The position numbers and the translations under genes were made by a program. A stretch of 42,308 bases of DNA from CAZEYT01 sp964516295 (GTDB lineage: Bacteria; Verrucomicrobiota; Verrucomicrobiia; Chthoniobacterales; Terrimicrobiaceae), in assembly GCA_964516295.1 (NCBI GenBank), contig CAZEYT010000017.1, positions 1-42,308 of the forward strand, given 5' to 3'. How positions within the stretch are numbered: position 1 is the first letter of the stretch; every line of letters begins with the position of its first letter. Shown here in pieces: positions 32,510 to 42,109 of this stretch. Below the pieces are notes generated by a model. The model had not been told where the DNA came from. It did not search any database and saw only the letters and a program-made list of their open reading frames with translations.

Positions 32510-35500
32510 TCAAACCACCCGCGTGCGGATTTGAGCGCGCAAGATCAGAAACAAGACAAAGAACAACCCGGCGGTGGAGATCAGCAGGACCAGAGAATTA
32601 AACCATAGCACGCCCGCCCGGATTCCGAAGTACTCTTTTATGGGCCCGAAAAACACATTCAAGTGGCGGTTTTCCCGGTAGTCGCTCTGTTCCATCTCGG
32701 CTTTGGAGATCAGGTCCGTCACCTTTTGGTTCACATAGAGTTGCTCGGCGGTGACGCCGCTTCCGGAGCCGCTGAATTTTTTGCGTTCAAAGGGAGCGCC
32801 GGCGATGATGTCGTCGATGAGGCGGAATTTTTGGGCGAGGCGTTCGGGCGTGTCGGCTTCGAGTCCGGAGAGAACCGCCAGCGTGTCCTTGAGATCTTCA
32901 AGGCGGTCTTCCTCGGCGGCCGAGAGAAAGCTGCGGGAGGCGAGTTCGTCGATCCGCTTTTGCAGGGCTTCCTGGCGGCGGGTGAGCGGGTTGAGTTTCG
33001 CCTGGGCAAAAACAATCGCCTCGTAGGACCAGCGCGTCGGCATGAGCTCGCAGATCAGCGGCACCTGGAGATCGCTCCGGGCGGGCATGGCGCTCTCGGG
33101 GTGCCGGTTCACCCATTGCTGGATCGTGTAAACGAAGTCGAGATTCCGGTTCATTTCCTCATATTTGATCAAGGCACCGCTGAGAATGATCTGGGGAATG
33201 AGGACAGCTGGAATGATCAGAATGCCGGTCTTGCTTTCCGAGACGAGGGAGGAAATCACAAGCCCGATGGCGACGCCGCTCCCGGTCGTGAGAAACATCG
33301 CCAAAAAGACGATCCAAAATCCGTCGCGCAGGGACAGGAGCCAGTTCCCGATGAGGGCAAACAAAGCACATTGGACCACGGCAAAGGCCGCGAGGGTCAG
33401 GCCTTTGGCGAGAACGTAATAGAAAAGACGGACGTCGAGATTTCGCTCCCGCATGAGGACGGGTCGGTCGCGGATGATGTCATCGACGCTGTTCGTGAGC
33501 CCGAGGAACATGGCCACGACGAGAGCCAGGAAGAGGTAGGTCGGGATGTGAAAAGCCGAGGCAAAATCATAAACGTCGCTCTCCGAGTAGCGAAGCACCA
33601 TGCCGGTGAGCAGTGCGAGGAGCGGGGCCTCGAGGATGGTCGTGAGGAGGTTTGCCGGATTCCGCAACTTGCTGAGAAAGGCTCGCTTGAGCAGGACGAC
33701 AAATTGGTGCCACTCCTCCCGCAGGCGGAGGGGTTCTTTGCGACGAACGGGCGAGGGTGGGGGAGCAGCCTCGCGCGGGGCGGGTGCCTGTTGGACGTCC
33801 TTGAGCAGACGGTAGGCTTCGTATTTGTCGCGCCAATAGTCCGGCGAAAACCGCCGGGCCGGCACGAGCTGTCCTCGGTTGTTCTCTTCGAAAATAATGT
33901 CGCCGCCGAGGTCGCGGAGCGGGGTCTCCAGCACATCGAAGATGAACTCCGGCCGGGTCGTGCCACACGATTCGCACCCGCCGAGCGCCGTGCCGAAGTG
34001 TTGCTGGTGCTCGGCCTCGGCGAAGTATTTGAGCATTTCCTGCGGCGTGCCGTAAAAGACCAGTTTGCCGCCGCGGTCGAGCAACACCGCTTTGTGGAAC
34101 ATCTGGAAAATCTTCGACGTCGGCTGGTGGATCGTCACCAGCACGATCTTGTTGTGCGACATGCCGCGAATGATCTCGATGACATGCTCGGAGTCTTTCG
34201 AGGACAATCCGCTCGTCGGCTCGTCGAAGAGAAAGACGTCGGCCGAGCTCACCATGTCGAGTCCGATGTTGAGGCGTTTGCGCTCGCCGCCGCTGAGCGT
34301 CTTTTTGTGCGGACTGCCGACGACGTAATTGCGGCGTTCGTTGAGGCCGAGTTCGGCGAGCTTGCCATCGATGCGGCGCAGGCGTTCGCGGCGTGAGAGG
34401 TGCGGCGCGCGAATGGCGGCGGCAAAGTCGAGGTTCTCCTCAATGGTCAGGTGCTCGTCGAACGCGTCGTATTGCGGAACGTAGGTGACGTATTTCTTGA
34501 GCGCCTCGTAATTTGCGTAGAGCGAACGGTTGTTAAAGAGCACGTCGCCCTGCGAGGGGAGAAACTGCCCGGCCAGTGCGCGGAGGAGCGTGCTTTTGCC
34601 GCAGCCGCTCGCCCCCATCACGCAGACCATTTCCCCGCGCTGGACCGAAAACGCGACACCGTCGAGCGCGACCTGTGTTTTGTTGAACCGGCAGACGAGA
34701 TCGCGCACGTCGAGCGTGCGGATGACGTTGCGTTCCTCCTCGATCAACCGCTCGGTGAAGTTGCACCGGAGGACCTGGCCGACATCGATGCGGATCGTGT
34801 CGCCATCGGCCAGCGCGGCGGAGTTTCGTACGGGAATCCCGCGGACAAGAATCGGCCGGTCGGCTTGGAGGACTTCCAGCCGCCCCTCGAGCCGCTCGTA
34901 GTCGCAGGAAATCTTGAGCAACACATCGCCGCCCGAGACCGGCGAAAGCAGGATGTCGTCCTCGTGGAGGAGGCTCGGATTGTTGGAGACGAGATATTCG
35001 TTTTTCGACGTCTTGAGCTGAAACCGCCCGCCGTACGACCGCGCCCGCCGCCGCAGATCGCCGAGGTCGAGCTCGCTGTCATTGTGGAAAATGATTTTGT
35101 CCTCGAGCGTGGCCGAGACTTCCGTGCCGGGTTTCAGCGCCACGCCCTTCAGGACGGCATCAACATCCGTGAGGGCCAGGACTTTTACCCGGAGTCCGAA
35201 TGTGACCTGCAGGCAGGAATCGCGGCTCCGGTTTTTTTCCAGCCGGACTTCGTCCGAGTCGCTTACGGCCACGAACAATTGGGGAAGGGTGACGTTTTTC
35301 TTGGCGTTGAAATAGAAAACCAGATCCGAGTAGGCGAGGACCTGATCATCAATGAGAACGCGCTGGCCGGCGTAAAGCCGGGCGAAGTCGCCGGGTTTGA
35401 GCGCCCGGCCTTGAACGATGAGATTGCGGCCGCTGAGGTTTTTCAGGAGGACGAGGTCGCCGTAGCGATAAGCCTGGAGGCGCTCGTCGGGCGCGAAATC

Positions 35501-36103
35501 GGCAAGGGCCACATCGGCGTGATCGGGGTGCCCGAAACTGACCATCTCCAGAGGCGAGGCACCTTGTTGGAAAACCGAAGTGTCGGCCTGATCGTCGGCG
35601 TTGAGCTGGTAAACGATGTCAATCGCTTGCGCGGCCATGCCGAGTTGCGACATGAACGAGTAATAGGCAATAACCTGGTCCTGCTTGAGCCCGGCCTTGG
35701 CGATGAGGTCGTAGAGTTGGACGCCGAGCAGGATCTTTCGTTCGTCACTGAGCTGGCCCGAAAGCCGCAGCGCCATCGCGTTGAGGTCCTGTTTTTCATG
35801 CAGCGCATCGCGGAAAAGCTTCCGGAGCTCGGAATAAACGGCATCCGGGTAATCGTAGCGAAGGAACCCAAGGCTGGAGTCAATTTCCTCCTCCAACAAC
35901 TCGCCGTCCGCCCGCGCGAAAGCGGCGAGGACCTTGATGAGGGTCGGCAGGAGGTTTGGCGCCTCGGTTACGGTGCGCGGTTTGCGTTGGAGCCGTCGGA
36001 AAAACCGCTTCGTCGCCCCATGGGCACGGATCGCCGTGCGCAGGACGCCTTCGATCCGGCGCTGCACACGCCCCGGACTCGGTGGTGTCGTCGTGCTCTC
36101 CAC
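32510..36103 (-). CDS. Very large ABCG-type ABC transporter with TerB-like and FHA-like N-terminal regions
   Basis: A protein of about 1197 residues. Order: basic N-terminus; a helical TerB-like segment (about 50-170, LLPTLIKVLAAFARADGELLEEEIDSS); a 240-residue stretch with repeated FHA-like strands (ILVRGIPVRNSAALADGDTI near 420-435 is the clearest); a nucleotide-binding domain with Walker A GASGCGKST at about 497-505, signature LSGGERKR and Walker B VFLFDEPTSGL, as in White/ABCG; then a membrane domain of about six helices. An HFGTALGGCESCG segment sits between them. A GTG at 36103 is taken as start, since the TTG at 36181 would leave almost no room for the divergent ATPase promoter. Substrate unknown. 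Confidence 0.85.
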   Translation of the reverse strand: MESTTTPPSPGRVQRRIEGVLRTAIRAHGATKRFFRRLQRKPRTVTEAPNLLPTLIKVLAAFARADGELLEEEIDSSLGFLRYDYPDAVYSELRKLFRDALHEKQDLNAMALRLSGQLSDERKILLGVQLYDLIAKAGLKQDQVIAYYSFMSQLGMAAQAIDIVYQLNADDQADTSVFQQGASPLEMVSFGHPDHADVALADFAPDERLQAYRYGDLVLLKNLSGRNLIVQGRALKPGDFARLYAGQRVLIDDQVLAYSDLVFYFNAKKNVTLPQLFVAVSDSDEVRLEKNRSRDSCLQVTFGLRVKVLALTDVDAVLKGVALKPGTEVSATLEDKIIFHNDSELDLGDLRRRARSYGGRFQLKTSKNEYLVSNNPSLLHEDDILLSPVSGGDVLLKISCDYERLEGRLEVLQADRPILVRGIPVRNSAALADGDTIRIDVGQVLRCNFTERLIEEERNVIRTLDVRDLVCRFNKTQVALDGVAFSVQRGEMVCVMGASGCGKSTLLRALAGQFLPSQGDVLFNNRSLYANYEALKKYVTYVPQYDAFDEHLTIEENLDFAAAIRAPHLSRRERLRRIDGKLAELGLNERRNYVVGSPHKKTLSGGERKRLNIGLDMVSSADVFLFDEPTSGLSSKDSEHVIEIIRGMSHNKIVLVTIHQPTSKIFQMFHKAVLLDRGGKLVFYGTPQEMLKYFAEAEHQQHFGTALGGCESCGTTRPEFIFDVLETPLRDLGGDIIFEENNRGQLVPARRFSPDYWRDKYEAYRLLKDVQQAPAPREAAPPPSPVRRKEPLRLREEWHQFVVLLKRAFLSKLRNPANLLTTILEAPLLALLTGMVLRYSESDVYDFASAFHIPTYLFLALVVAMFLGLTNSVDDIIRDRPVLMRERNLDVRLFYYVLAKGLTLAAFAVVQCALFALIGNWLLSLRDGFWIVFLAMFLTTGSGVAIGLVISSLVSESKTGILIIPAVLIPQIILSGALIKYEEMNRNLDFVYTIQQWVNRHPESAMPARSDLQVPLICELMPTRWSYEAIVFAQAKLNPLTRRQEALQKRIDELASRSFLSAAEEDRLEDLKDTLAVLSGLEADTPERLAQKFRLIDDIIAGAPFERKKFSGSGSGVTAEQLYVNQKVTDLISKAEMEQSDYRENRHLNVFFGPIKEYFGIRAGVLWFNSLVLLISTAGLFFVLFLILRAQIRTRVV

Positions 36104-36213
36104 AGCCGCGAACCGTACTCCCGAAGCCCCGGCTTGGCAATGCGGGGAATGAACCCGGATCGCGGCATCATTCCTTTGCAAAATGTCCGCGTCGAAATAC
36201 CTTCATTCTCTCC

Positions 36214-38760
36214 ATGTCGTCTTGTTGCTGTTGTTCCACGTCCGAAGAACCGGTTCCGTCGCAAGTCGCGTCGGGCTGGATGCGGCTGGCGGTGGCGGGA
36301 TTGATCGCCGGGCAGTCGATGATTTTCGGCCTGGCCGTGAGCATGTCGCCCCCGACGGGCGAGACCCGTTGGATCATCCACGGCGCGCTCTGCGTCTCGG
36401 CGGTGGCGGTGTTTTTTCTGGCGGGGCTCCCCGTTTTGCGCGAGGCCCTCGCGGCGGCGCGGCAGGGGCGGATCGTCATCGAGCAGCTTTTTCTCGCCGG
36501 CATCGCGGCGGCTTTTGGAGCGTCGGTTCATTCGACCCTCACCGGGCACGGACATATTTACTACGAGGTCGTGGCGATCCTTGTCGCCATCTACACCTTC
36601 GGGAAATTGATCGGAGAAAAGCGGCGGCGTGCGGCCCGCGAGGCCGCGCGGGTGTTGGGCTTGGAGTTTGATTCCTGCGAGCGGATCTCCTGCGATGGAT
36701 CGACAAAGACCGTGCCGTCGTCTGCGATCGAGGCCGGCGACCGGCTGCTGGTGCGCGCCGGGGCGGCGGTGCCTTGCGACGGGGTCATCGAGGAGGGAAC
36801 TGCTTTTGTGCGCGAGACGGCACTGACCGGCGAACCGTTTCCAGTGGTGAAGCGGGCGGGCGATTCGATCCTCGCCGGGAGTTACTCGGTCGATGGCCTG
36901 CTGACGGTTCGGGCGACGGTCGCGGGTCACCAACGGCGGCTCGACGCCCTGCTCGCCCGCGTCCGCGCCGCACAGGACCGGCCGTCGGACCTTCAGCGGG
37001 AGGCGGATCGGCTGGTGGCTTGGTTTTTGCCTGCCGTTCTTCTCGTGGCGGCGCTGACCTTTGCATTCTGGACGTGGCGCGAGGGGTGGATGGTCGGGCT
37101 TTTCAACAGCCTCGCGGTCATTCTTGTGGCCTGTCCGTGCTCGATGGGGCTGGCCACGCCGGTCGGCATCTGGTCGGCCCTCGCCGCGCTGGCGGAGCGG
37201 GGGATCATTCCGAAGGACAGCAATCTCGTCGAACGGCTCGCGCGAACGGACACCGTCGTCTTCGACAAAACCGGAACGCTGGGCGAGGACGAGTTGGAGC
37301 GGGTGGATTTTGTGGAAGCTCCGGGTGAGGATCGCGCGCGGTTGCTGGAAGACGTGGCGGCGCTGGAGGCGTCCAGCGCTCATCCGGTCGCGCGGGCCTT
37401 CCGCCTCCCGGGGGCCGTCTCGGTGGCGAGTTCGTTCGTTCCCGGTGCGGGCGTCGAGGGGCTTTGCAACGGTCGGGTTCTCCGGGTGGGAAATTTTTCC
37501 ATTGTGCCGGAGACGGAGCGCGCGGCGGCGGAGGAACTCTCGGCGCGTCTCCTCGGGGGAAATGAGGGCTCGCACCGCGTTTTTGTCGTGGCCGACGGAC
37601 GGGTGGCCGGGGTCGCCCTGCTGCGGGAAAAACTCCGAGACTCCGCCCGCCAGGCCATCGCCGACTTGGAGCGGCTCGGGCTGCGCTGCGAGGTGATGAC
37701 CGGGGACCGCGCGGAGGCCGCCGCGGTGCATGGATTGCCCAATGTCCATGCCGGCCTGTCGCCCGAGGACAAAGCCCGGCTGGTCGCCCGACTTCGGGCC
37801 GACGGGCGGCGCGTTTTATTTGTCGGAGATGGAGTGAATGATGCGCCGGCGATGGCCGAAGCGGATGTCGCCCTCGCGGTCGGCTCCGGCAGCGCGCTGG
37901 CCCGCGAGTCGGCCACGGCGGAACTTTCCTCCTCCGATCTCACCGCGGTGTCGCAGGCGGTCGCTCGGTGTCGGCAGACGCTGGGAGCGATCCGCGGCAA
38001 TCTTCGCTTTGCCGCCGCCTATAACGTTATCGGCATCGCCTTGGCGGCGACCGGAATTCTCCACCCGGTGATGGCGGCGTTGCTCATGTTGGTCTCCAGT
38101 TTCACAGTGACGTGGCGGGCCTTGCGGTTCGACGACCGGCCGGAAGAATCCCCTGCTCCATCGCCCTCGCGACCGTTTCCCTGGCGCGTCGTCGTCCCTT
38201 CCGTGGCTCTGGCGCTTCAGGGACCGGTGCTGGTTTATCTCGGGGGATTCCATGGATTGGTGGCGCTGGGTTTCATCGCGCTCTTTGTGGCCGCCGGCGC
38301 TGTTCTGGGAATCTGGATGCTTCGGCGGCCGTTTGGCGACTTTGCCGAAATGGCCGTGGGGATGTTTTCGATCGGCGGACTCGCCATGCTCGGCGGATGG
38401 TGGGCCGATGCCGGGTTCCTGCCGATTGTTCGGGAAGGGGCCTGTCTCTGCGGTTGCGCGAAGTCCAACATGGGACTCGGTCTCTTCGCGCAGTGGAATT
38501 GGATGGACGTCTCCATGGTCGCCGCCTCGGTGCCGGCGGTGTTTCTGGAGCGCTCACACGCCGGACGGTGGTGGTGCTGGCTGGCCGGCGTCGTCGGCAT
38601 GCTTCTCGGAATGGAAGCCGCGGCCTGGGTCATGAGCACCCTTCCGATGACGTTCCCACAAGCCTCTTTTTTTGCCACTTATGGGGCGATGATGTTTGGG
38701 ATGTGCCTGGGCATGATTCTCGCCTGCGGTTCGTGGCGGCGTTGGAGAAAAATTTCATGA
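36214..38760 (+). CDS. Copper-type P1B ATPase with a C-terminal extra membrane domain
   Basis: An 848-residue metal pump. Core motifs: CPC at 307-309 in the metal-binding helix, DKTGT with phosphorylated Asp351, TGEP, AHPV, GDGVNDAP, and YN/SS residues of the following helices fitting Cu(I) transport. The usual N-terminal HMA domain is replaced by the short Cys cluster MSSCCCCS. After the ATPase core (to about 640) come about 200 residues with several membrane segments and Met/Cys-rich stretches (ACLCGCAKSNMG, MMFGMCLGM) not found in ordinary P1B pumps. The ATG at 36214 sits before CCCC. Overlaps the ResB gene as ATGA. Confidence 0.92.
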   Translation: MSSCCCCSTSEEPVPSQVASGWMRLAVAGLIAGQSMIFGLAVSMSPPTGETRWIIHGALCVSAVAVFFLAGLPVLREALAAARQGRIVIEQLFLAGIAAAFGASVHSTLTGHGHIYYEVVAILVAIYTFGKLIGEKRRRAAREAARVLGLEFDSCERISCDGSTKTVPSSAIEAGDRLLVRAGAAVPCDGVIEEGTAFVRETALTGEPFPVVKRAGDSILAGSYSVDGLLTVRATVAGHQRRLDALLARVRAAQDRPSDLQREADRLVAWFLPAVLLVAALTFAFWTWREGWMVGLFNSLAVILVACPCSMGLATPVGIWSALAALAERGIIPKDSNLVERLARTDTVVFDKTGTLGEDELERVDFVEAPGEDRARLLEDVAALEASSAHPVARAFRLPGAVSVASSFVPGAGVEGLCNGRVLRVGNFSIVPETERAAAEELSARLLGGNEGSHRVFVVADGRVAGVALLREKLRDSARQAIADLERLGLRCEVMTGDRAEAAAVHGLPNVHAGLSPEDKARLVARLRADGRRVLFVGDGVNDAPAMAEADVALAVGSGSALARESATAELSSSDLTAVSQAVARCRQTLGAIRGNLRFAAAYNVIGIALAATGILHPVMAALLMLVSSFTVTWRALRFDDRPEESPAPSPSRPFPWRVVVPSVALALQGPVLVYLGGFHGLVALGFIALFVAAGAVLGIWMLRRPFGDFAEMAVGMFSIGGLAMLGGWWADAGFLPIVREGACLCGCAKSNMGLGLFAQWNWMDVSMVAASVPAVFLERSHAGRWWCWLAGVVGMLLGMEAAAWVMSTLPMTFPQASFFATYGAMMFGMCLGMILACGSWRRWRKIS

Positions 38761-40559
38761 CGACCACATCACCCGAACTTGCCCGTAAACGAATGATTGC
38801 CGAGCGCCAGGAGCGCTCGCTCGCCTGGCGCATCATCCACTGGCTTGGATCTCTGCAACTGGCCCTTCTCCTCCTCGCAACCATCGCCATCGCCTGCGCC
38901 ATCGCGACGTTTGCCGAGTCCTCGTTCAACGCCAAAGTCGCGCAGACCTACATTTATAAAGCGCCATGGTTCGTCGTGTGGCTGGGCGTTTTGTGCATCA
39001 ACCTCTTCGCGGTCACGCTCACCCGCTGGCCGTGGCAGAAAAAACACACCGGCTTCATCATCACCCACTACGGGATTATCACGCTTCTCATCGGCGCGAT
39101 CATCGGCCTGCATTTCGGGTTTGAGGGAAATGTGACGCTCCATACGGAGAAGCCGCCGGTCACCAAAATCACCGTCAACCGCAGCATCATCCAAGTCGAG
39201 AGCCCGACGGATTCCGCGCTTTACGTGATGCCATTCGATGCCTCGGTTGCGGGGCTCAGCGAAAAGCGGCCGCGGGTTTTCGAGGTTCCCGGCACCCAGT
39301 TGCGGATTGTCGCGGATGCTTTCAGCGACAATCTCATCAAGGAACAAAAGCTCGTCGCGTCGGATACCGGCACGCCGGGCGTGTTGCTCCGCTTTACCAG
39401 TCCGCGCATGGGGCAAACCCTCGACATGCCGCTCATTCTGGAAACCGGCACCGAGCGGAACGAGGACTTCTTCGGGTTGGCGACGGTGAGCTGGCGGCGC
39501 GATCTTCCGCCGGCCGTCCCGGCCGCCGCGAACGAGGCGCAGATGATTTTCGGAAAGTTTGCGCCGGTTGTCCAAGCCGACGCCGCTGCAAGCGGGGTCA
39601 CGGCGGTGTTAAGCGCCGACGGTTCACGGGTGACGATTTCCAGCCCGGACAACACCAGCGCGACCTACTTGGTTTCCGAAATCCTTCGCAAGCCCATCGT
39701 CCTCGGGGCAGCGACCGTGACGGTCGAAGAATACTGGCCGGATTTTGAGATGAAAGACGGACGTCCGGCGACGAAATCGTCGGATCCGAACAACCCGGCC
39801 GCCCTCGTTCGCATCGCCTCCGCGGCGGCCAAGCCGGAGGAGGATTCCAAGCCCCGCCTCGTGCTCGCGCCGCAAGGAGACGGCGTCGCCTATCAACTCC
39901 AGCGCTCAGGCACCACCTACGCTTCCGGCACGGCCAAAACCGGCGCGCCATTCAGTCTCGGCTGGGCTGACTGGCAGGTCGAGGTGATCGAGGTTTTGCC
40001 GGAGGCGGTCGCTGCAACGCTTGTCAAACCCGGCCCGCCCCTCGCGAAGGGCGACCATGCGATCCCCGGCTTTCGAGCCCGGCTCGAGACGCCCGGCGGC
40101 CCCATCGGCCAACCGCGCTGGGTCGAGTCGGGCTCCGTGACCGCGCTCACCGACGGACGCTCGGTCGTTCGCATCGGGTATGGATTGGAACTCCGGCCGG
40201 TTCCCTTTTCGCTCCGGTTGGTGGATTTCGAGGTCCCGCGCTACGAGGGCACCGAAACCCCCTCGAATTTCATTTCGACCGTCGAATTCCGCGATACGAA
40301 GTCCGGAGAGACCAAACCCGGAACCGCAAAAATGAACCACCCGGCAAGTTTTCCCGGCACGGTTCTCGCGAATCTCACCGGCATCAACTACAAATTCTCG
40401 CAGGCCGAGTGGAACCCCCGCGATCTCAACGAGACGACCCTTCAGGTCCTCTACGATCCCGGCTGGTCGCTCAAGTGGATCGGCTCACTCGCCATCTGCA
40501 TCGGTATCGCCATCATGTTCTATGGCAAGCCGAAGTCGCCGGAGCCGAAGAAAGCCTGA
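38757..40559 (+). CDS. ResB-like cytochrome c biogenesis protein
   Basis: A 600-residue membrane protein. Two hydrophobic pairs near the N-terminus (about 30-55 and 70-125), including HTGFIITHYGIITLLIGAIIG, are followed by a large periplasmic domain and one C-terminal helix (about 575-595), the layout of ResB/Ccs1, which works with ResC/CcsA in haem delivery and apocytochrome c reduction. No ccsA is adjacent. It starts on the ATGA of the copper ATPase gene, tying copper transport to cytochrome maturation in this organism; the link is an inference. Confidence 0.85.
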   Translation: MTTTSPELARKRMIAERQERSLAWRIIHWLGSLQLALLLLATIAIACAIATFAESSFNAKVAQTYIYKAPWFVVWLGVLCINLFAVTLTRWPWQKKHTGFIITHYGIITLLIGAIIGLHFGFEGNVTLHTEKPPVTKITVNRSIIQVESPTDSALYVMPFDASVAGLSEKRPRVFEVPGTQLRIVADAFSDNLIKEQKLVASDTGTPGVLLRFTSPRMGQTLDMPLILETGTERNEDFFGLATVSWRRDLPPAVPAAANEAQMIFGKFAPVVQADAAASGVTAVLSADGSRVTISSPDNTSATYLVSEILRKPIVLGAATVTVEEYWPDFEMKDGRPATKSSDPNNPAALVRIASAAAKPEEDSKPRLVLAPQGDGVAYQLQRSGTTYASGTAKTGAPFSLGWADWQVEVIEVLPEAVAATLVKPGPPLAKGDHAIPGFRARLETPGGPIGQPRWVESGSVTALTDGRSVVRIGYGLELRPVPFSLRLVDFEVPRYEGTETPSNFISTVEFRDTKSGETKPGTAKMNHPASFPGTVLANLTGINYKFSQAEWNPRDLNETTLQVLYDPGWSLKWIGSLAICIGIAIMFYGKPKSPEPKKA

Positions 40560-40562
40560 ACG

Positions 40563-41270
40563 CTAAGACATCGCGGCGGCGATCTCGTCGGCGATGCGCC
40601 GGAAGGCGTCGCGCGGCGAGGCGTCGCCGGTAATCGGACGTCCGATCACGAGAAAATCCGCCCCGCATCGCACGGCTTCGCCGGGTGTCATGACGCGGCG
40701 CTGATCCCCGACCGCCGAGCCAGCCGGCCGGACGCCAGGCGTCACAATCACGAGCCCATGCCCGAATTCCTCCCGCAGCGGGGTGATTTCATGCGGACTG
40801 GCCACGACGCCCTGAAGCCCGCAATGCGAGCCCATCTCTGCCAAATGCAGGACCTGATCTTCCGCCGCCCGCGGCACGCCGACGATGTCGAGGGTGGCGT
40901 CGTCCATGCTGGTCAGAACCGTGACACCGAGCACGAGGGTCGAGCTCCCGGCGGAAGCCTTGACGGCATCGGCGACCATGGCCGGTCCCCCGGCGAGATG
41001 GATCGTCGTCATATCGACCCCGAGCGCCACCGCCGAGTGAACGGCCTCACGGGCGGTGTTCGGAATGTCGTGGAATTTCAGATCCAAAAAAACCCGGGCC
41101 CCGAGATCTTTCACCTCGCGAATGATCGAAGGCCCCACCGCGGTGAAAAGCTGAAGTCCGATTTTGAAGATACACCCCTCCCCGGCCAGGGGCTGGATCA
41201 ACGCCCGCGCGGCAGCCGCATCCGGGGCATCGATGGCAACAATGATTTTTTCGTTGGATGGAACCGGCAT
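40563..41270 (-). CDS. pyrF: Orotidine 5'-phosphate decarboxylase
   Basis: A 235-residue enzyme for the last step of UMP synthesis. The signature FLDLKFHDIPNT (Asp63, Lys65, Asp68) forms the catalytic Lys/Asp network; ATTIHLAGG-like and GVRPAGSAVGDQRR sequences complete the barrel. ATG at 41270 is chosen by fit to family starts. Convergent with the ResB gene, three bases apart; 20 bases from the divergent ispE start. Confidence 0.96.
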   Translation of the reverse strand: MPVPSNEKIIVAIDAPDAAAARALIQPLAGEGCIFKIGLQLFTAVGPSIIREVKDLGARVFLDLKFHDIPNTAREAVHSAVALGVDMTTIHLAGGPAMVADAVKASAGSSTLVLGVTVLTSMDDATLDIVGVPRAAEDQVLHLAEMGSHCGLQGVVASPHEITPLREEFGHGLVIVTPGVRPAGSAVGDQRRVMTPGEAVRCGADFLVIGRPITGDASPRDAFRRIADEIAAAMS

Positions 41271-41290
41271 TGGCGGATGATGTGCCGGCC

Positions 41291-42109
41291 ATGACAATTC
41301 AGGCCCCGGCCAAAGTCAACCTCGTGCTCCGCATTCTCGGGAAGCGCCCGGATGGATTTCACGAGATCGAAACCCTGATGGTCCCGGTCACGCTCGCCGA
41401 TACCATTCACGTGGAACGCGCCGCGTCCGGGATTTTTTTGACATGCTCGGATCCCGGCGTGCCCGCAGACGCCACCAACCTCGCCCACCGCGCCGCCGCC
41501 GCGCTCGCGGCCCATGTCGGTCGCGACCTTCCGGTTCGCCTCCACCTGGAAAAACGCACCCCATCGGGAGCCGGTCTCGGAGGCGGGAGCAGCGATGCAG
41601 CGGCTGTTTTGGTGGGACTCACCTCCTTCTTCGAACTCGGTCTGACGGCCGCAGAGTTGGAAAAAATCGCGGCGACGCTGGGATCGGACATTCCGTTCTT
41701 CATCAAAAATGTCCCCGCGTGGTGTCGGGGCCGGGGCGAGATTTTGGAGCCGGCGGCCGGTGTTCCTGCGCATCGTCTTTTGCTTGTGAAACCGCCGTTT
41801 CCCGTCCCCACAGCCTGGGCCTACCGGGAATGGGCCGCGTTGCAGCCACCCCCCGCCACCCCGGACGCCCTTGGCCTTGTCAACGACCTCGAGAAACCCG
41901 TTTTTTCGAAGTATCTCCTCCTGCCCGCCCTCAAGTCATGGCTCGCCGCCCAACCCGGGGTCGCCGCCAGTCTCATGTCCGGCTCGGGCTCGACCATTTT
42001 CGCCGTCCTGTCCCCCGAGGCCCCCACGGACCTCGTCGACCGCGTCCGGGCGGAGTTTGGTTCGGGTTTCTTTGTCTGCGAGACAGAAACCTCCCCGGTT
42101 CGCGGATAG
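41291..42109 (+). CDS. ispE: 4-diphosphocytidyl-2-C-methyl-D-erythritol kinase
   Basis: A 272-residue GHMP kinase of the MEP isoprenoid pathway. Starts MTIQAPAKVNLVLRI (family pattern with Lys8); the ATP-binding motif PSGAGLGGGSSDAAA lies near residues 91-105, and MSGSGSTIFAV is the C-terminal glycine motif. ATG 41291 is chosen because family starts align there; ATG 41258 would overlap the pyrF start. Confidence 0.95.
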   Translation: MTIQAPAKVNLVLRILGKRPDGFHEIETLMVPVTLADTIHVERAASGIFLTCSDPGVPADATNLAHRAAAALAAHVGRDLPVRLHLEKRTPSGAGLGGGSSDAAAVLVGLTSFFELGLTAAELEKIAATLGSDIPFFIKNVPAWCRGRGEILEPAAGVPAHRLLLVKPPFPVPTAWAYREWAALQPPPATPDALGLVNDLEKPVFSKYLLLPALKSWLAAQPGVAASLMSGSGSTIFAVLSPEAPTDLVDRVRAEFGSGFFVCETETSPVRG

